Assembly (NCBI RefSeq): GCF_002079055.1
Contig: NC_047492.1
Coordinates: forward strand, 186,001 to 250,000
Direction: 5' to 3'
Source of the DNA: Saccharomyces paradoxus
Taxonomy: Eukaryota; Ascomycota; Saccharomycetes; Saccharomycetales; Saccharomycetaceae
DNA: 64,000 nucleotides
Under the pieces are notes generated by a model that was given only the letters and a program-made list of their open reading frames with translations, did not search any database and had not been told where the DNA came from. Within the stretch, counting starts at the first letter, position 1; each line of letters begins with the position of its first letter. Positions 31,514 to 40,670 of the stretch are shown here, in pieces. The position numbers and the translations under genes were made by a program.

Positions 31514-31815
31514 TGCGTGTGATACACCTTTGCTTTTGGTTTATTTGCCACCCGTGGTCCAAAGCCGTTCTAGATTTCTTCGATAGTTTATACTCTTTCA
31601 TGTTGAACTTCAAGATGCGGCCGAGTCGGCGAGCAAACAGGGTGCTGCTACTATACGAACAAAGAAAGACAATTTGGGCACCCAATATAACGGTGCCATC
31701 AATTCAATTAGTTCAGTGTGAAATTTTTTCTCGGAGAGGTCATCCACCTCTACAGAACTGTACATGAGTTTATATGAAAGTTTTTTTACATATGTTTCGG
31801 TTCAAGATAATCAGA
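31514..31815. promoter_or_regulatory. LSB3 upstream / HIS2 downstream region
   Basis: Both genes are on the minus strand, so these 302 bases carry the LSB3 promoter and the HIS2 3' end. I see no further gene. Confidence 0.4.
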
Positions 31816-32823
31816 TTAGATATTGGCCCAAAAGGGATCATTAACGAATTGCGAAATCGGTAATCTCCTTATAGATAGCCCATTCTGCGGTGGTTGGCGC
31901 TCTTCAAGGTAACATATGTATTCTAACTGTAGCACATCTACTATGTATTTCTTTACCTTGGCGTAACACACGCCCACCTGCGCCACGCCGTGTGCGTCAT
32001 CACTTAGAACAAACCTAGATCCGCAATGCTTCTTAACCAGATTACACAAGGTCTTGCTGGGGTACGGCTCCTTGAGGCCCTTTCTTAATGCGGACGTATT
32101 GATTTCAATTGCGCCCCCATAAGAGTCTACAAACTGTAAATTTCTTACGACTGCATCGTATATTTCGGGCCATTCACTGATGATATCCAGTGAAGCTACA
32201 GGAACTCCAGTTTCTTCATCACATTGGCCCGATTTCTGATTTACCAGCATGTCATCGGGCAGAAACAATTTGTAAAGGTCGAAGTGGCCAACGACCAATG
32301 GTTTAATATTGGCCAGCATTTCGTACTGTGATTGGAAGTAAGATAGTAAAAAATCTTTCAAATTATCATTGAAAGAATGTAATGAACCGTACCATTGTTT
32401 TTGGTCGAAATCAATGGGGATCCCGTTGACGTGATGGACCGAGCCCACACAAAACTTCAAAATACCACTATTCTCCTTCATGATTCTCTTCGCATATTCT
32501 ATATGAGCCATGTCACAGCTTTCGATCTCCATACCTATAATGAATTTAGTCCGAACATCAGGTTTGTCAGCATAACGAGCCTTGATCTCTTGCGCATGAC
32601 TCATGAAATTTTTGAAGGATGTTTCTAGCTTGGCTATGACTTCTTCAGAATTCTTACCCAATGCCTGTTCTTCGGGGTATATGAACTTGGACTCAATTCT
32701 TGGTATGTGCTCTGTCAAACAGTACGTGTGAAAGTTAAGATTGATCACTTGATCGATCACGGAATTCAAAGGGTCCGTACCGTGGGCACTATAGTCGCCG
32801 GAATGTGAATGGTGTGAGTGCAT
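31816..32823 (-). CDS. HIS2: Histidinol-phosphatase His2
   Basis: A 335-residue PHP-family phosphatase that hydrolyses L-histidinol phosphate to L-histidinol in histidine biosynthesis. The N-terminal metal-binding motif MHSHHSHSGDYSAHG (residues 1-15) is typical. Further conserved acidic/histidine positions lie in CLTEHIPR (about 35-42), GMEIESCD, CVGSVHHVNG, VVGHFDLYK and LSDDAHGVAQVG. The length equals S. cerevisiae His2. The ATG at 32823 is the only one that keeps the first metal motif. I do not see a perfect Gcn4 site (TGACTCA) in the short upstream region before tRNA-Ala. Confidence 0.97.
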   Translation of the reverse strand: MHSHHSHSGDYSAHGTDPLNSVIDQVINLNFHTYCLTEHIPRIESKFIYPEEQALGKNSEEVIAKLETSFKNFMSHAQEIKARYADKPDVRTKFIIGMEIESCDMAHIEYAKRIMKENSGILKFCVGSVHHVNGIPIDFDQKQWYGSLHSFNDNLKDFLLSYFQSQYEMLANIKPLVVGHFDLYKLFLPDDMLVNQKSGQCDEETGVPVASLDIISEWPEIYDAVVRNLQFVDSYGGAIEINTSALRKGLKEPYPSKTLCNLVKKHCGSRFVLSDDAHGVAQVGVCYAKVKKYIVDVLQLEYICYLEERQPPQNGLSIRRLPISQFVNDPFWANI

Positions 32824-33013
32824 GACCTCGGGACTTTTTGCTCAACTGTATGTATAGCAGTGCCTGTGAACGTTTGTAAGATACACCACAATGTGTTTTA
32901 AAATGAAAAGATGGCAAGGAATGGAATACGTACGTATACATGCTAAAATCACTTGAGCTGATATGGGTTATCTTTGTATATTCTATTTTGACAAAAAAAA
33001 TCGAAAAAATAAA

Positions 33014-33086
33014 TGGACGAGTCCGGAATCGAACCGGAGACCTCTCCCATGCTAAGGGAGCGCGCTACCGACTACGCCACACGCCC
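33014..33086 (-). tRNA. tA(AGC)F: tRNA-Ala (anticodon AGC)
   Basis: A 73-base cloverleaf on the minus strand: acceptor GGGCGTG with a compatible 3' strand CTCGTCC, then A; D arm TAGTCGGTAGCG; anticodon loop TTAGCAT closed by CTCCC/GGGAG; T arm CCGGTTCGATTCCGG. No intron. Confidence 0.96.
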
Positions 33087-33101
33087 ATGTGCTTCTTGAC
33101 T

Positions 33102-33262
33102 TGTTGCATCTCAAAATGAGATATCTCAGCATTACTAGATTTATCAACCTAGACATAAAACATGTATGAAACACGTACGAAACAATAGTTCCAAAACAGA
33201 CAAGATTGAGTATACTAGGCAACCTACTTGCCTAAGATGAACCAAACCAACCAAACGTATAA
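33102..33262 (+). mobile_element. Truncated sigma (Ty3-type LTR) remnant
   Basis: Begins TGTTGCATCTCAAAATGAGATAT exactly 16 bases upstream of the tRNA-Ala 5' end, the Ty3 insertion distance. After about 161 bases it is replaced by a tau LTR. It shares the ATTACTAGATTTATCAACCT segment with the copy at 9593, so both belong to the same LTR variant. Confidence 0.8.
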
Positions 33263-33637
33263 AGTTGGAACGAGTAGGAACTAATAGTAACATGAGTTGC
33301 TAGAGTAACTATCTAAATGCTTACATCGTATACTAATGCACACCTCGCATACGTTCAAGAGTGAATGTGCTATTGCAGAAGGAAATGTTAAACGAGAAAT
33401 TCAGACAGTACTGAAGCTGAGTTAAAGATCTACTAGTTGAACATGATATGGTAGTTATATGTATGAGGAATATGAGTCGTCACATCAATGTATGATAAAT
33501 ACCGGAACTACTATTATGTTGGTCATAACTAATAATCAACCAATCGGCGTGTGTATTATACCTCTCTTATATAGGTATAAAAAGATCCATATTTGATCTT
33601 CATTAATACTATCCCTTTTTACCTCTAATTATCAACA
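33263..33637 (+). mobile_element. Solo tau LTR (Ty4)
   Basis: An almost full-length tau of 375 bases. It starts with GTTGGAACGAG (the initial T is A here), contains ACATGAGTTGCTA, GCTTACATCGTATA, AGTCGTCACATCAATGTAT, ATAATCAACCAATCGG and the TATA region CTTATATAGGTATAAAAAGATCC, and ends CCTCTAATTATCAACA. It sits inside the sigma remnant. I see no 5-base target duplication. Confidence 0.88.
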
Positions 33638-33640
33638 ACT

Positions 33641-33758
33641 CCTATTTGTGGATTCCAAGATCCTCGAGGAGAACTTCTAGTATATTCTGTATACCTATAT
33701 TATAGCCTTTAGTAACAATGGAATCCCAACAATTATCCGATTATTCGCCTAGTTCTCA
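33641..33758 (+). mobile_element. 3' fragment of a delta LTR
   Basis: Starts at TATTTGTGGATTCC and runs through CCTCGAGGAGAACTTCTAG, ATAGCCTTTAGTAACAATGG and AATCCCAACAATTATC to the canonical delta end TTCTCA at 33753-33758. The 5' part of this delta is missing; the tau ends three bases before it. Confidence 0.85.
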
Positions 33759-33776
33759 AATAACAACCTTTATCGT

Positions 33777-34036
33777 TCATTGAATAATAATCAATTAGCA
33801 GATACGGAGTTATGATGCCAGTAGAACCATATGAATATCGTCGTCAACTCCATCGAAGTTGAAACACACGGGTTGCTAAAGATAAAGAGTAGTGCGTGAA
33901 TAATTTTATCATATTCTGTAGAATTATTGGTTCCCAAGATTTCCGAGGAGAACCTTTAGTGTATTCTATATATCTATGATATTATCTTTACCAAAGATGG
34001 AGTCCGAAGATATAACCGATCAATCAAGAGACAAAG
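33777..34036 (+). mobile_element. Degenerate delta LTR reaching ULI1
   Basis: Blocks in delta order are recognisable: TGAATAATAATCAATTA, ATACGGAGTTATGATG, CGAAGTTGAAACACACGGGTTG, TTCTGTAGAATTATTGGTTCCC, CCGAGGAGAACCTTTAGTGTATTCT and AAGATGGAGTCCGAAGATAT. It is much older than the fragment before it. The TYA-start equivalent (ATGGAGTCC at 33996) places its 3' end near 34036, beyond the ULI1 stop codon; the last ~20 bases are too diverged to prove this. Confidence 0.65.
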
Positions 34037-34548
34037 TTATAAGTTACGTTCAGGTCTATCCCAAAAGCTTTGAAGAATAGATGGCCCCTACGGGACTTTT
34101 TTGTATTTGAACAGGCCCTTTCCAAAGTTTCTTTACAGATTTCTTGGCAGTTTTCTTTGTCTTCGTTCCTGCCTGACCATAACTCCATCGGCAAATTATT
34201 CGAACTCGTACCATCCGATGAGCTACCCAACTTGCGCTGCGTTAGGTAATTCTTGTTAGGGCATTTACTGTTTCTTGTGATATTGTAGTAATTGTTAATG
34301 TACGATTCGAGCAAGTGGATTGCAACCGGTGGTTCCAGATCGGTAAAATTAAAAATCCTCATTGGCCCGTCAGGCCCATTCCAGGGAATAGAAAGCAGTG
34401 CAGTTGCAAAATGTCCATCGTTACTGTTTCCGTTACTGCTGCTGTGCATTGATGGCAGTAAAGCACCATATGAATTATTGGCATGGACTGCGCTCACTGT
34501 CACAGCTAATAAGATTGTGGTGATTGCTATTGCGTAAGGCGTCATCAT
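34024..34548 (-). CDS. ULI1: Uli1, unfolded-protein-response-linked secretory protein (YFR026C)
   Basis: A 174-residue protein with an N-terminal signal peptide (about 1-23, ITTILLAVTVSAVHA) and several N-glycosylation sequons (NNS, NFT, NIT, NVT), hence ER lumen or secreted. Four or five cysteines follow residue 95, including ENCQEICKETLERACS. In S. cerevisiae YFR026C is induced by the unfolded protein response; the molecular function is unknown. Two ATGs stand in tandem at the start (34548). I remember the S. cerevisiae protein as a few residues shorter, and here the 3' end seems to overlap an old delta LTR. Confidence 0.85.
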   Translation of the reverse strand: MMTPYAIAITTILLAVTVSAVHANNSYGALLPSMHSSSNGNSNDGHFATALLSIPWNGPDGPMRIFNFTDLEPPVAIHLLESYINNYYNITRNSKCPNKNYLTQRKLGSSSDGTSSNNLPMELWSGRNEDKENCQEICKETLERACSNTKKSRRGHLFFKAFGIDLNVTYNFVS

Positions 34549-35197
34549 GTTTTCGTAATTTGATACTTCTAATTTAGCGCCAGCATTGAGCTTCTTACTT
34601 TCAAGTCTAATGAAGCCATTATCCTAGTATAGAGTCCAAGCTGCACCTAAAATATACAACGGTTGAAAACAACACGTATAATTTACGGGAAAAGGCAACA
34701 CGTATACCCCAGAAGAAGCATCTTTGCTTTTGTTCTGCCGCGCAGATTATGTAAAATGGCGCATACCATCACGTTAATTTCATATATATGCAGAAGTTTC
34801 TTTTAATACAGCCCACATTGCACTGTTAACTTGCTATGCCTAACATATAGCCATTACGTGGCTAACCTATCTGCCCAAACTACTTATGTATACGTGTTCA
34901 AAACGTTTTGTATAACGAACCGACCCAAATGTTTTTTGAACCGCTTCACGGTAATCTGTCGAAAGTGGAATCTGATTTCAGTTTCATTGCTGATATGTCC
35001 AAATCTCTTGCTGCGTTGGTTACTTCTTTAAGGTCAAGTAGAATCATTTTTCATCACTATGAAATTTCGGCATGACGCGTAATAGAAAGAAAAAGATTTC
35101 GCGTATTGAAACTAGCCATAATATGAAGGATATCCCATCTACAATAAACTTCGAAATACATTCACCAGGATTCGTAGGGTGTTAATTACAACGCAGA
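34549..35197. promoter_or_regulatory. ULI1/ECO1 divergent promoter with MCB box
   Basis: A 649-base region between divergent genes. ACGCGT, the MBF (MCB) site of G1/S genes, is at 35075-35080, 118 bases before the ECO1 ATG, which fits S-phase expression of a cohesion factor. I found no clear UPRE for ULI1. A plus-strand ORF of 66 codons at 34831 has no support. Confidence 0.55.
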
Positions 35198-36043
35198 ATG
35201 AGAGCAAGGAAATCGCAAAGAAAAACGGGCAGCAAAACGAATCTTATCCAGTCTAAATTGCAAGTCAATGGTGGCTCGAAATCGAATAAACTGGTCAAGT
35301 GTGATAAATGTGAGATGTCATATTCCTCCACGTCAATAGAAGATCGCGCCATCCACGAGAAATACCACACTTTACAACTGCATGGACGTAAATGGTCGCC
35401 GAATTGGGGTTCTATAATATACACGGAACGGAACCATTCAAGGACGGTGCATCAATCAAGATCAACAGGGACAATAACGCCATTGAATTCCTCGCCTTTG
35501 AAAAAAGGTAGTCCGTCTATCACCCACCAGGAGGAAAAGATTGTGTGTGTGAGACCAGATAAATCAAACGGTGAAGTCCGAGCCATGATGGAGATAATGA
35601 CGCTAGTGAACAATGAGCTGAATGCCCCACATGATGAAAATGATATTTGGAACAGCACCACAGAAGAGAAAGGCAAGGCCTTTGTGTACATAAGGAATGA
35701 CAGGGCGATTGGGATAATAATTATAGAGAGCCTGTATGGAGGTAACGGTAATGTATCTGATCGTGGACGTTGGATGGTCTATGATTCTAGAAGATTGGTA
35801 CAGAACGTGTACCCTGATTTCAAGATCGGCATATCGAGAATTTGGGTATGTAAGACAGCAAGGAACTTGGGTATCGCGACGAAATTGATTGATATTGCGA
35901 GAGAAAATATTGTTTATGGTGAAATTATTCCTAGGTGCCAGATAGCATGGTCGCAACCCACTGACAGCGGCGGAAAACTGGCTAGCAAATACAACGGCAT
36001 TATGCATAAATCGGGCAAGCTGCTATTGCCTGTATATATATGA
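35198..36043 (+). CDS. ECO1: Cohesin acetyltransferase Eco1
   Basis: A 281-residue acetyltransferase that modifies Smc3 during S phase so that cohesin stays closed, in the nucleus at replication forks. The N-terminus is basic and may contain a PCNA-binding segment (QSKLQVNGG region). A C2H2-type zinc finger lies at about 33-53 (CDKCEMSYSS...HEKYH). The GNAT-like acetyltransferase domain occupies about 105-281, with ISRIWVCKTARNLGIATKL as the acetyl-CoA region. The length equals S. cerevisiae Eco1. It is convergent with CDC14, only 108 bases apart. Confidence 0.97.
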   Translation: MRARKSQRKTGSKTNLIQSKLQVNGGSKSNKLVKCDKCEMSYSSTSIEDRAIHEKYHTLQLHGRKWSPNWGSIIYTERNHSRTVHQSRSTGTITPLNSSPLKKGSPSITHQEEKIVCVRPDKSNGEVRAMMEIMTLVNNELNAPHDENDIWNSTTEEKGKAFVYIRNDRAIGIIIIESLYGGNGNVSDRGRWMVYDSRRLVQNVYPDFKIGISRIWVCKTARNLGIATKLIDIARENIVYGEIIPRCQIAWSQPTDSGGKLASKYNGIMHKSGKLLLPVYI

Positions 36044-36151
36044 CTCTTTTGAAAAGACAATGAGAAGGGACGCTGAAAAAAAATGACCTAGAATCATTTA
36101 AGGTTACTATTAGTAGGTTTTTTTATTATATTATATATAAAATGAAATAAA

Positions 36152-37810
36152 TTACTTCTTAATGGAGCCACTTATTTTTCTTATACCACCCGCGGCGCTC
36201 GTAGTCCTTCTCCCTGACGTTACTCTCCTATTCTTGGGCAATAGTTGTCTTAGTATGGTATCATCCGCGGCATTGTTGATGTTGCTCATTGCACTGGTTT
36301 CGTTGTCTTCCATTCGGGACGATGAGGCAGACGAAATATCATTTCTCTTGCGCAAGGCTTTGGGATAATGGTTACTTATGCTATTGGTATCCTGCATGGA
36401 TTCGTCATCCGAGTTGTTGCTTTCTATTACTACTTTCCTGTTTGCATGAGAAGTTGGATTATGATTATTGTTGATATCTTCTATGGTATTAGAACCATTT
36501 TGGCCCTTTCTCGGCTGACCAGGCGAAGTCTGTGGAACGGCTGAGCTTTTGAATGAATTACTTCCATTATTTGCCGTAGAAGGTTGGCTGGAATTCCTAA
36601 CACTAGGAGCTCCACGACCGTTAGATGGCGGCGTCATTGTTAAATCTCTCAAGTCACCTTCGATGTTATTTTGCGTGACCCTTTTGTCATCTTTAAGTTT
36701 CTTTTTTTGTAAGCGATATTCTTCTAGACTGATCAAGGGATATAATCCGCCAATGGCCTCACTAGGCTTCAAAGAAATTCTGGTTGTGTACTTCCATTCT
36801 CTAAAATCGTTCTGGTGTAAATATAACCAATGCTGTTGAGGACCAACTACCATTCCCGGCCTTATAAACCTTAAAAAGCCAATACACTCATTGGCGGTAA
36901 ATCCATACGTGTATATTAAGTGAGCACCAATTAAACAACCGGTTCTACCTAACCCAGCCTTACAGTGCACAGCAATCTTTCCCCCCCTTTTGATTATCGT
37001 TTCAGCGGCACCAACAAAGTTTTTAACAATGGAGAGATCTGGACATGTACCATCTTCGAAGATCAAATCCAAATGTTGAATGCCAATGTCTTCAAAATGC
37101 TTTTTATTGTATAAATGAGAATTCAATCTTACCACTAATTGAACGTTGTTATTAGCGAAAAAATTAAGAACAGATCTAAACGGTTGGTTCAAATGTGAAG
37201 ACTTGGTTGCAAGATGGCCCTTTGGGTGGTCCTCTTGTGGTGACGCAAATGCAATAAAATCCGGCGTGAGCACATTAAAGTCTCCAAACTCGACGTGTTC
37301 ATATTTCTCGTAACTCTCCAAATTGAAGGAATGCAAATCAATAAGGCCTTTTTCCTTGGCCCTCCAAACACCGTAAACCACGTCTTGAATAGTAATTTCG
37401 AAATCTGCATTAGAATAGCCGGCATCTCTAAATGGCATGAAGGGCGGATCTACTTGAGCCAACGGCTGAAGCACTTGATGCGGAGTCCATGCCTGGACAA
37501 GTATCATATAGCAGCAAAGCATACATGCGGCGTTAGCACGCTGTCTTGTCGATGCAGATGAATAGAATACAACCGCTTTATTGGCGTTTTCTGGGTCATT
37601 CAAGATTTCGTGGAAAATAACGGCAAAACGATATAGATGTCCAATGTTCATGGGACCGAAATCCAAGTGGAAACTGTTGTAAAAAATCGCGTCCTCCACA
37701 GTAAAGAACACCAGCTCATCAGTATCTTCTGGCGTGTAATCATACGCACCGAGATATACTCTGCCTCGCAGAAACTCGATCGTGTTGTCGAGGTACACAC
37801 TCCTGCGCAT
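36152..37810 (-). CDS. CDC14: Dual-specificity phosphatase Cdc14
   Basis: A 552-residue phosphatase that reverses Cdk1 phosphorylation and drives mitotic exit. It is held in the nucleolus by Net1 until the FEAR and MEN pathways release it. The active site HCKAGLGRTG contains C283 and R289. The N-terminal half (1-190) is the second, non-catalytic DSP fold of the family. The tail after about 375 is Ser/Asn-rich, with basic clusters near KALRKRNDISS and LPKNRRVTSGRR, where nuclear signals and regulatory sites lie in S. cerevisiae. The ATG at 37810 gives a protein one residue longer than the S. cerevisiae one as I recall it. Confidence 0.97.
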   Translation of the reverse strand: MRRSVYLDNTIEFLRGRVYLGAYDYTPEDTDELVFFTVEDAIFYNSFHLDFGPMNIGHLYRFAVIFHEILNDPENANKAVVFYSSASTRQRANAACMLCCYMILVQAWTPHQVLQPLAQVDPPFMPFRDAGYSNADFEITIQDVVYGVWRAKEKGLIDLHSFNLESYEKYEHVEFGDFNVLTPDFIAFASPQEDHPKGHLATKSSHLNQPFRSVLNFFANNNVQLVVRLNSHLYNKKHFEDIGIQHLDLIFEDGTCPDLSIVKNFVGAAETIIKRGGKIAVHCKAGLGRTGCLIGAHLIYTYGFTANECIGFLRFIRPGMVVGPQQHWLYLHQNDFREWKYTTRISLKPSEAIGGLYPLISLEEYRLQKKKLKDDKRVTQNNIEGDLRDLTMTPPSNGRGAPSVRNSSQPSTANNGSNSFKSSAVPQTSPGQPRKGQNGSNTIEDINNNHNPTSHANRKVVIESNNSDDESMQDTNSISNHYPKALRKRNDISSASSSRMEDNETSAMSNINNAADDTILRQLLPKNRRVTSGRRTTSAAGGIRKISGSIKK

Positions 37811-38316
37811 CTCTTTTTTTTTATAAGCGTACGTTGTGGTCCCAGCCTCTGTGCAATTGTTTCGTATTATACCTCGAACAAGCCGGAAATATCTGGTTCA
37901 TTATTGCTTTAATTTCAATTTGTTTACCTTTGATCCAAATGAAGAAAAAACTTATGGTGCTAAAAGCACATTCCCGTTCAAAGTGATACTCTTTTCTTGA
38001 TGACACAATGGCAATAGCCCTCCAAATGTTCCCTACCTTCTGTCGGTTGGAAAAAGAATCAATCACGACACTAGAACACATTGGTCATGTGTGACGTTCT
38101 TGCCATCTGATTTTATTAAGTAACAATATTATTTGTGTCCATGTGTGAAAACGCATTACAGAAAAACGCCGTTGTATTCTAACTACAAATATGTCAGTGA
38201 GCACAGAAAAAGACATAGATAAAGCTAGCGATCACTATAACTAACACAAACCTACCAATCAAAAGAGGTAAAACTCAATGCTCAGTCTATAAGACAAAAA
38301 TGAAGTGTAAAAAATA
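37811..38316. promoter_or_regulatory. CDC14 upstream region up to tRNA-Tyr
   Basis: This is 506 bases of AT-rich DNA, with the CDC14 promoter nearest 37811. I see no LTR here and no convincing ORF. Confidence 0.4.
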
Positions 38317-38405
38317 TCTCCCGGGGGCGAGTCGAACGCCCGATCTCAAGATTTCGTAGTGATAAATTACAGTCTTGCGCCTTAAACCAACTTGGCTACC
38401 GAGAG
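38317..38405 (-). tRNA. tY(GUA)F: tRNA-Tyr (anticodon GTA) with 14-base intron
   Basis: The minus strand starts CTCTCGG and ends CCGGGAG plus discriminator A. The anticodon GTA is followed by A37 and a 14-base intron (TTTATCACTACGAA), then ATCTTGAGATC. The T arm is GCGTTCGACTCGC. Total 89 bases, mature 75. The 225-base gap that follows, to PTR3, contains an (AC)9 run at 38585-38602. Confidence 0.95.
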
Positions 38406-38630
38406 TCGTTTTTGTTGAGTATCTTGTCTACAGAGCCAAAATAATTATTAACAATTTCTAACACAGTTTTGATTTTCACACCTTTTTTTCCTAGCGGAGG
38501 GCTTATTCATCTTTTTAACACTAGCAATATAATAGTCATCAATGATTACCTATCAGTGTTGAGAAGAAATCCGCAAAATCAAAAACACACACACACACAC
38601 ACGTACAGAGTACACTACTGATAGACGTTC

Positions 38631-40670
38631 ATGCACACTCCTAGACAAATGTGGGGCCGCGAGACGGATATAGCGAGGGTACTCGACGATATAGAGCACG
38701 ACTTGTTTCTACCGCAACGGCTGTCGCGCGATGGTGCTGCCGGTGTTGATGATTCACATGTCCAATACGGTATAGTCAAAGACTGCTCTGTGCTCACGTG
38801 CGGCTGCTGCGTATCTGAATCGCTTTTCCATGAATTATGTAGAGAAACTCCTAACAAGCAAACTGCTTGTCCCATTTGTCAGCGAGAGAATGTCCAACTG
38901 CTTTCAGCTATCAAGCCACTGCGTGATCTGGCTCGTCAAATTAAGTTCTTCAGAAGTATTACTGGACAGACCGAAAGCGAGAGCGATGAGATCGCCGCTA
39001 TAGTAAAGACTTCACCATCGTCATCATCATCGCTATCGCTGACGCCATCCCGCTCTTCCTCCATTGCGGGGCTAGTAACTGATAACAAGACACTACCTGA
39101 CTCTACAGTTAAGGAGAAATCATCGTTGCTCGAACTCTTCCATATTGTGGCTTCGAAAATACATAATTCGAATACAGAGGGAAAGCTAGATCACCCACTC
39201 ACCACTGGTACGTCCCGAGACCAGGAAGAGCAAACCACTAAAGAGAACTACTCAAGCAGTTTACTCGAGCCTAATTATGACGATCACACGAACTGGAAAA
39301 TACTGGACAATGCCTCCAACACAAGAACAGTGCCGATAGATAACAACTCCTCTTTGATGTCTACGGACGTTACGATACCTTCCCCAGCAAACTACCAAAC
39401 AAGTAGCGCGCATGACCTGGATGAAGAAAAGGAATACTTCTTTGCCAACTGTTTCCCCATGTACAGAAAAAAATTCCAGTTCAATACGCACCCCAAATTC
39501 CTAGGGACAAAATCCAAATTATTCATCAACCAAAGCATTTCTCCCGATTGCACAAAATTCGCTTTAATCACTGAGCACAAGTGGGAAATTTATTCGATTA
39601 ATCCGAAGGATAACTCTCCTCAACTAATATCATGTGGCAAGTCCAGTGGAGAATACGGACCCAACTTCAACCAACTAACAGAACCATCATCATCTTCACC
39701 CTCCACTACTTCCCAAGCATCGAAAAAGAAAAAGAAAAACTGGAGCCAACGTTTTTGCAAACTTTCCAATGATTTCCTAATAATATCGGGCTCCCAAAAC
39801 ATCCTTAATATCCACGACATACACCAAAACGGCAAACCAATCTATACCTACGTGTCGAGGTTCCCCATCCGATGCATAGACATAGACCCCAGGTCACAGA
39901 TAATAGCCTACGGCATCACTGGAAAGGATAGACATACGGGCGCGGAACAAGCATTGGTCGTGATCCAACAAATTACCACGAATAAAGTTACTTTAGAGCC
40001 CGAATTCCCCCCACCAATCACCATAACGCTTCCCTATAGAGATCCCATCAATACCATACAACTTTCGCACGACGCCAAGTATCTAACATGTTCCACCGCG
40101 CTGGAGTCGCGATTCTTGATCATCTCCTTGCAGAAAATCAACGAACCGAGACTGATAATGAAAAGCGTCCGGTCCATCGACACTTCTTTGGAGTCCGAAG
40201 GTATCACCGACACGAAACTTTTCCCAGGAAATCCAAATCTGATGTGTATCACATCCACAGCATTCAATTCATCCCCCTTAGTCATAAACACCAAAATCAC
40301 TCAAATAAACGGTGTGCGCACAGTGGCACAGCCATCCATGCTTATAAGAGTAGATGAGATTGGATGCAAGATTCACAAGTGCGAAATATCGCCAAGAAAC
40401 GACGCAATTGCCTTCCTCGACCGAAACGGATCAGTTTACATCATGTGTGCCCCCACCATGATGGACAACAACGAAAAAAGAAGAACAATCCTCGTTGAAA
40501 CCGTGGCAAATGCCTACAGAGCTTATGAATCAGCTACTATGCGGTTTAACCTGGAAGGCAACAAGCTTTACATCCTCGACAGAAAGGGGACCTTCTTTGT
40601 GGAAGACTTTGCATATGGCTTGCCCCAATCTCGCGAGATCACCAAATGTAAGCAAATATTCCACAAGTAA
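38631..40670 (+). CDS. PTR3: SPS amino-acid sensor component Ptr3
   Basis: A 679-residue peripheral plasma-membrane protein of the Ssy1-Ptr3-Ssy5 sensor, which reports extracellular amino acids and leads to processing of Stp1/Stp2. The N-terminal ~100 residues contain a cysteine pattern, C52, C57, C59, C60, C70 and CPIC at 80-83, followed by a Leu-rich helix (LLSAIKPLRDLARQIKF), resembling a RING/U-box-type module. A long Ser/Thr-rich disordered part follows (about 120-260). The C-terminal half (about 270-679) has repeated beta-rich segments compatible with a WD40-like propeller (for example INTIQLSHDAKYLTCST). The length is within a residue of S. cerevisiae. Confidence 0.93.
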   Translation: MHTPRQMWGRETDIARVLDDIEHDLFLPQRLSRDGAAGVDDSHVQYGIVKDCSVLTCGCCVSESLFHELCRETPNKQTACPICQRENVQLLSAIKPLRDLARQIKFFRSITGQTESESDEIAAIVKTSPSSSSSLSLTPSRSSSIAGLVTDNKTLPDSTVKEKSSLLELFHIVASKIHNSNTEGKLDHPLTTGTSRDQEEQTTKENYSSSLLEPNYDDHTNWKILDNASNTRTVPIDNNSSLMSTDVTIPSPANYQTSSAHDLDEEKEYFFANCFPMYRKKFQFNTHPKFLGTKSKLFINQSISPDCTKFALITEHKWEIYSINPKDNSPQLISCGKSSGEYGPNFNQLTEPSSSSPSTTSQASKKKKKNWSQRFCKLSNDFLIISGSQNILNIHDIHQNGKPIYTYVSRFPIRCIDIDPRSQIIAYGITGKDRHTGAEQALVVIQQITTNKVTLEPEFPPPITITLPYRDPINTIQLSHDAKYLTCSTALESRFLIISLQKINEPRLIMKSVRSIDTSLESEGITDTKLFPGNPNLMCITSTAFNSSPLVINTKITQINGVRTVAQPSMLIRVDEIGCKIHKCEISPRNDAIAFLDRNGSVYIMCAPTMMDNNEKRRTILVETVANAYRAYESATMRFNLEGNKLYILDRKGTFFVEDFAYGLPQSREITKCKQIFHK

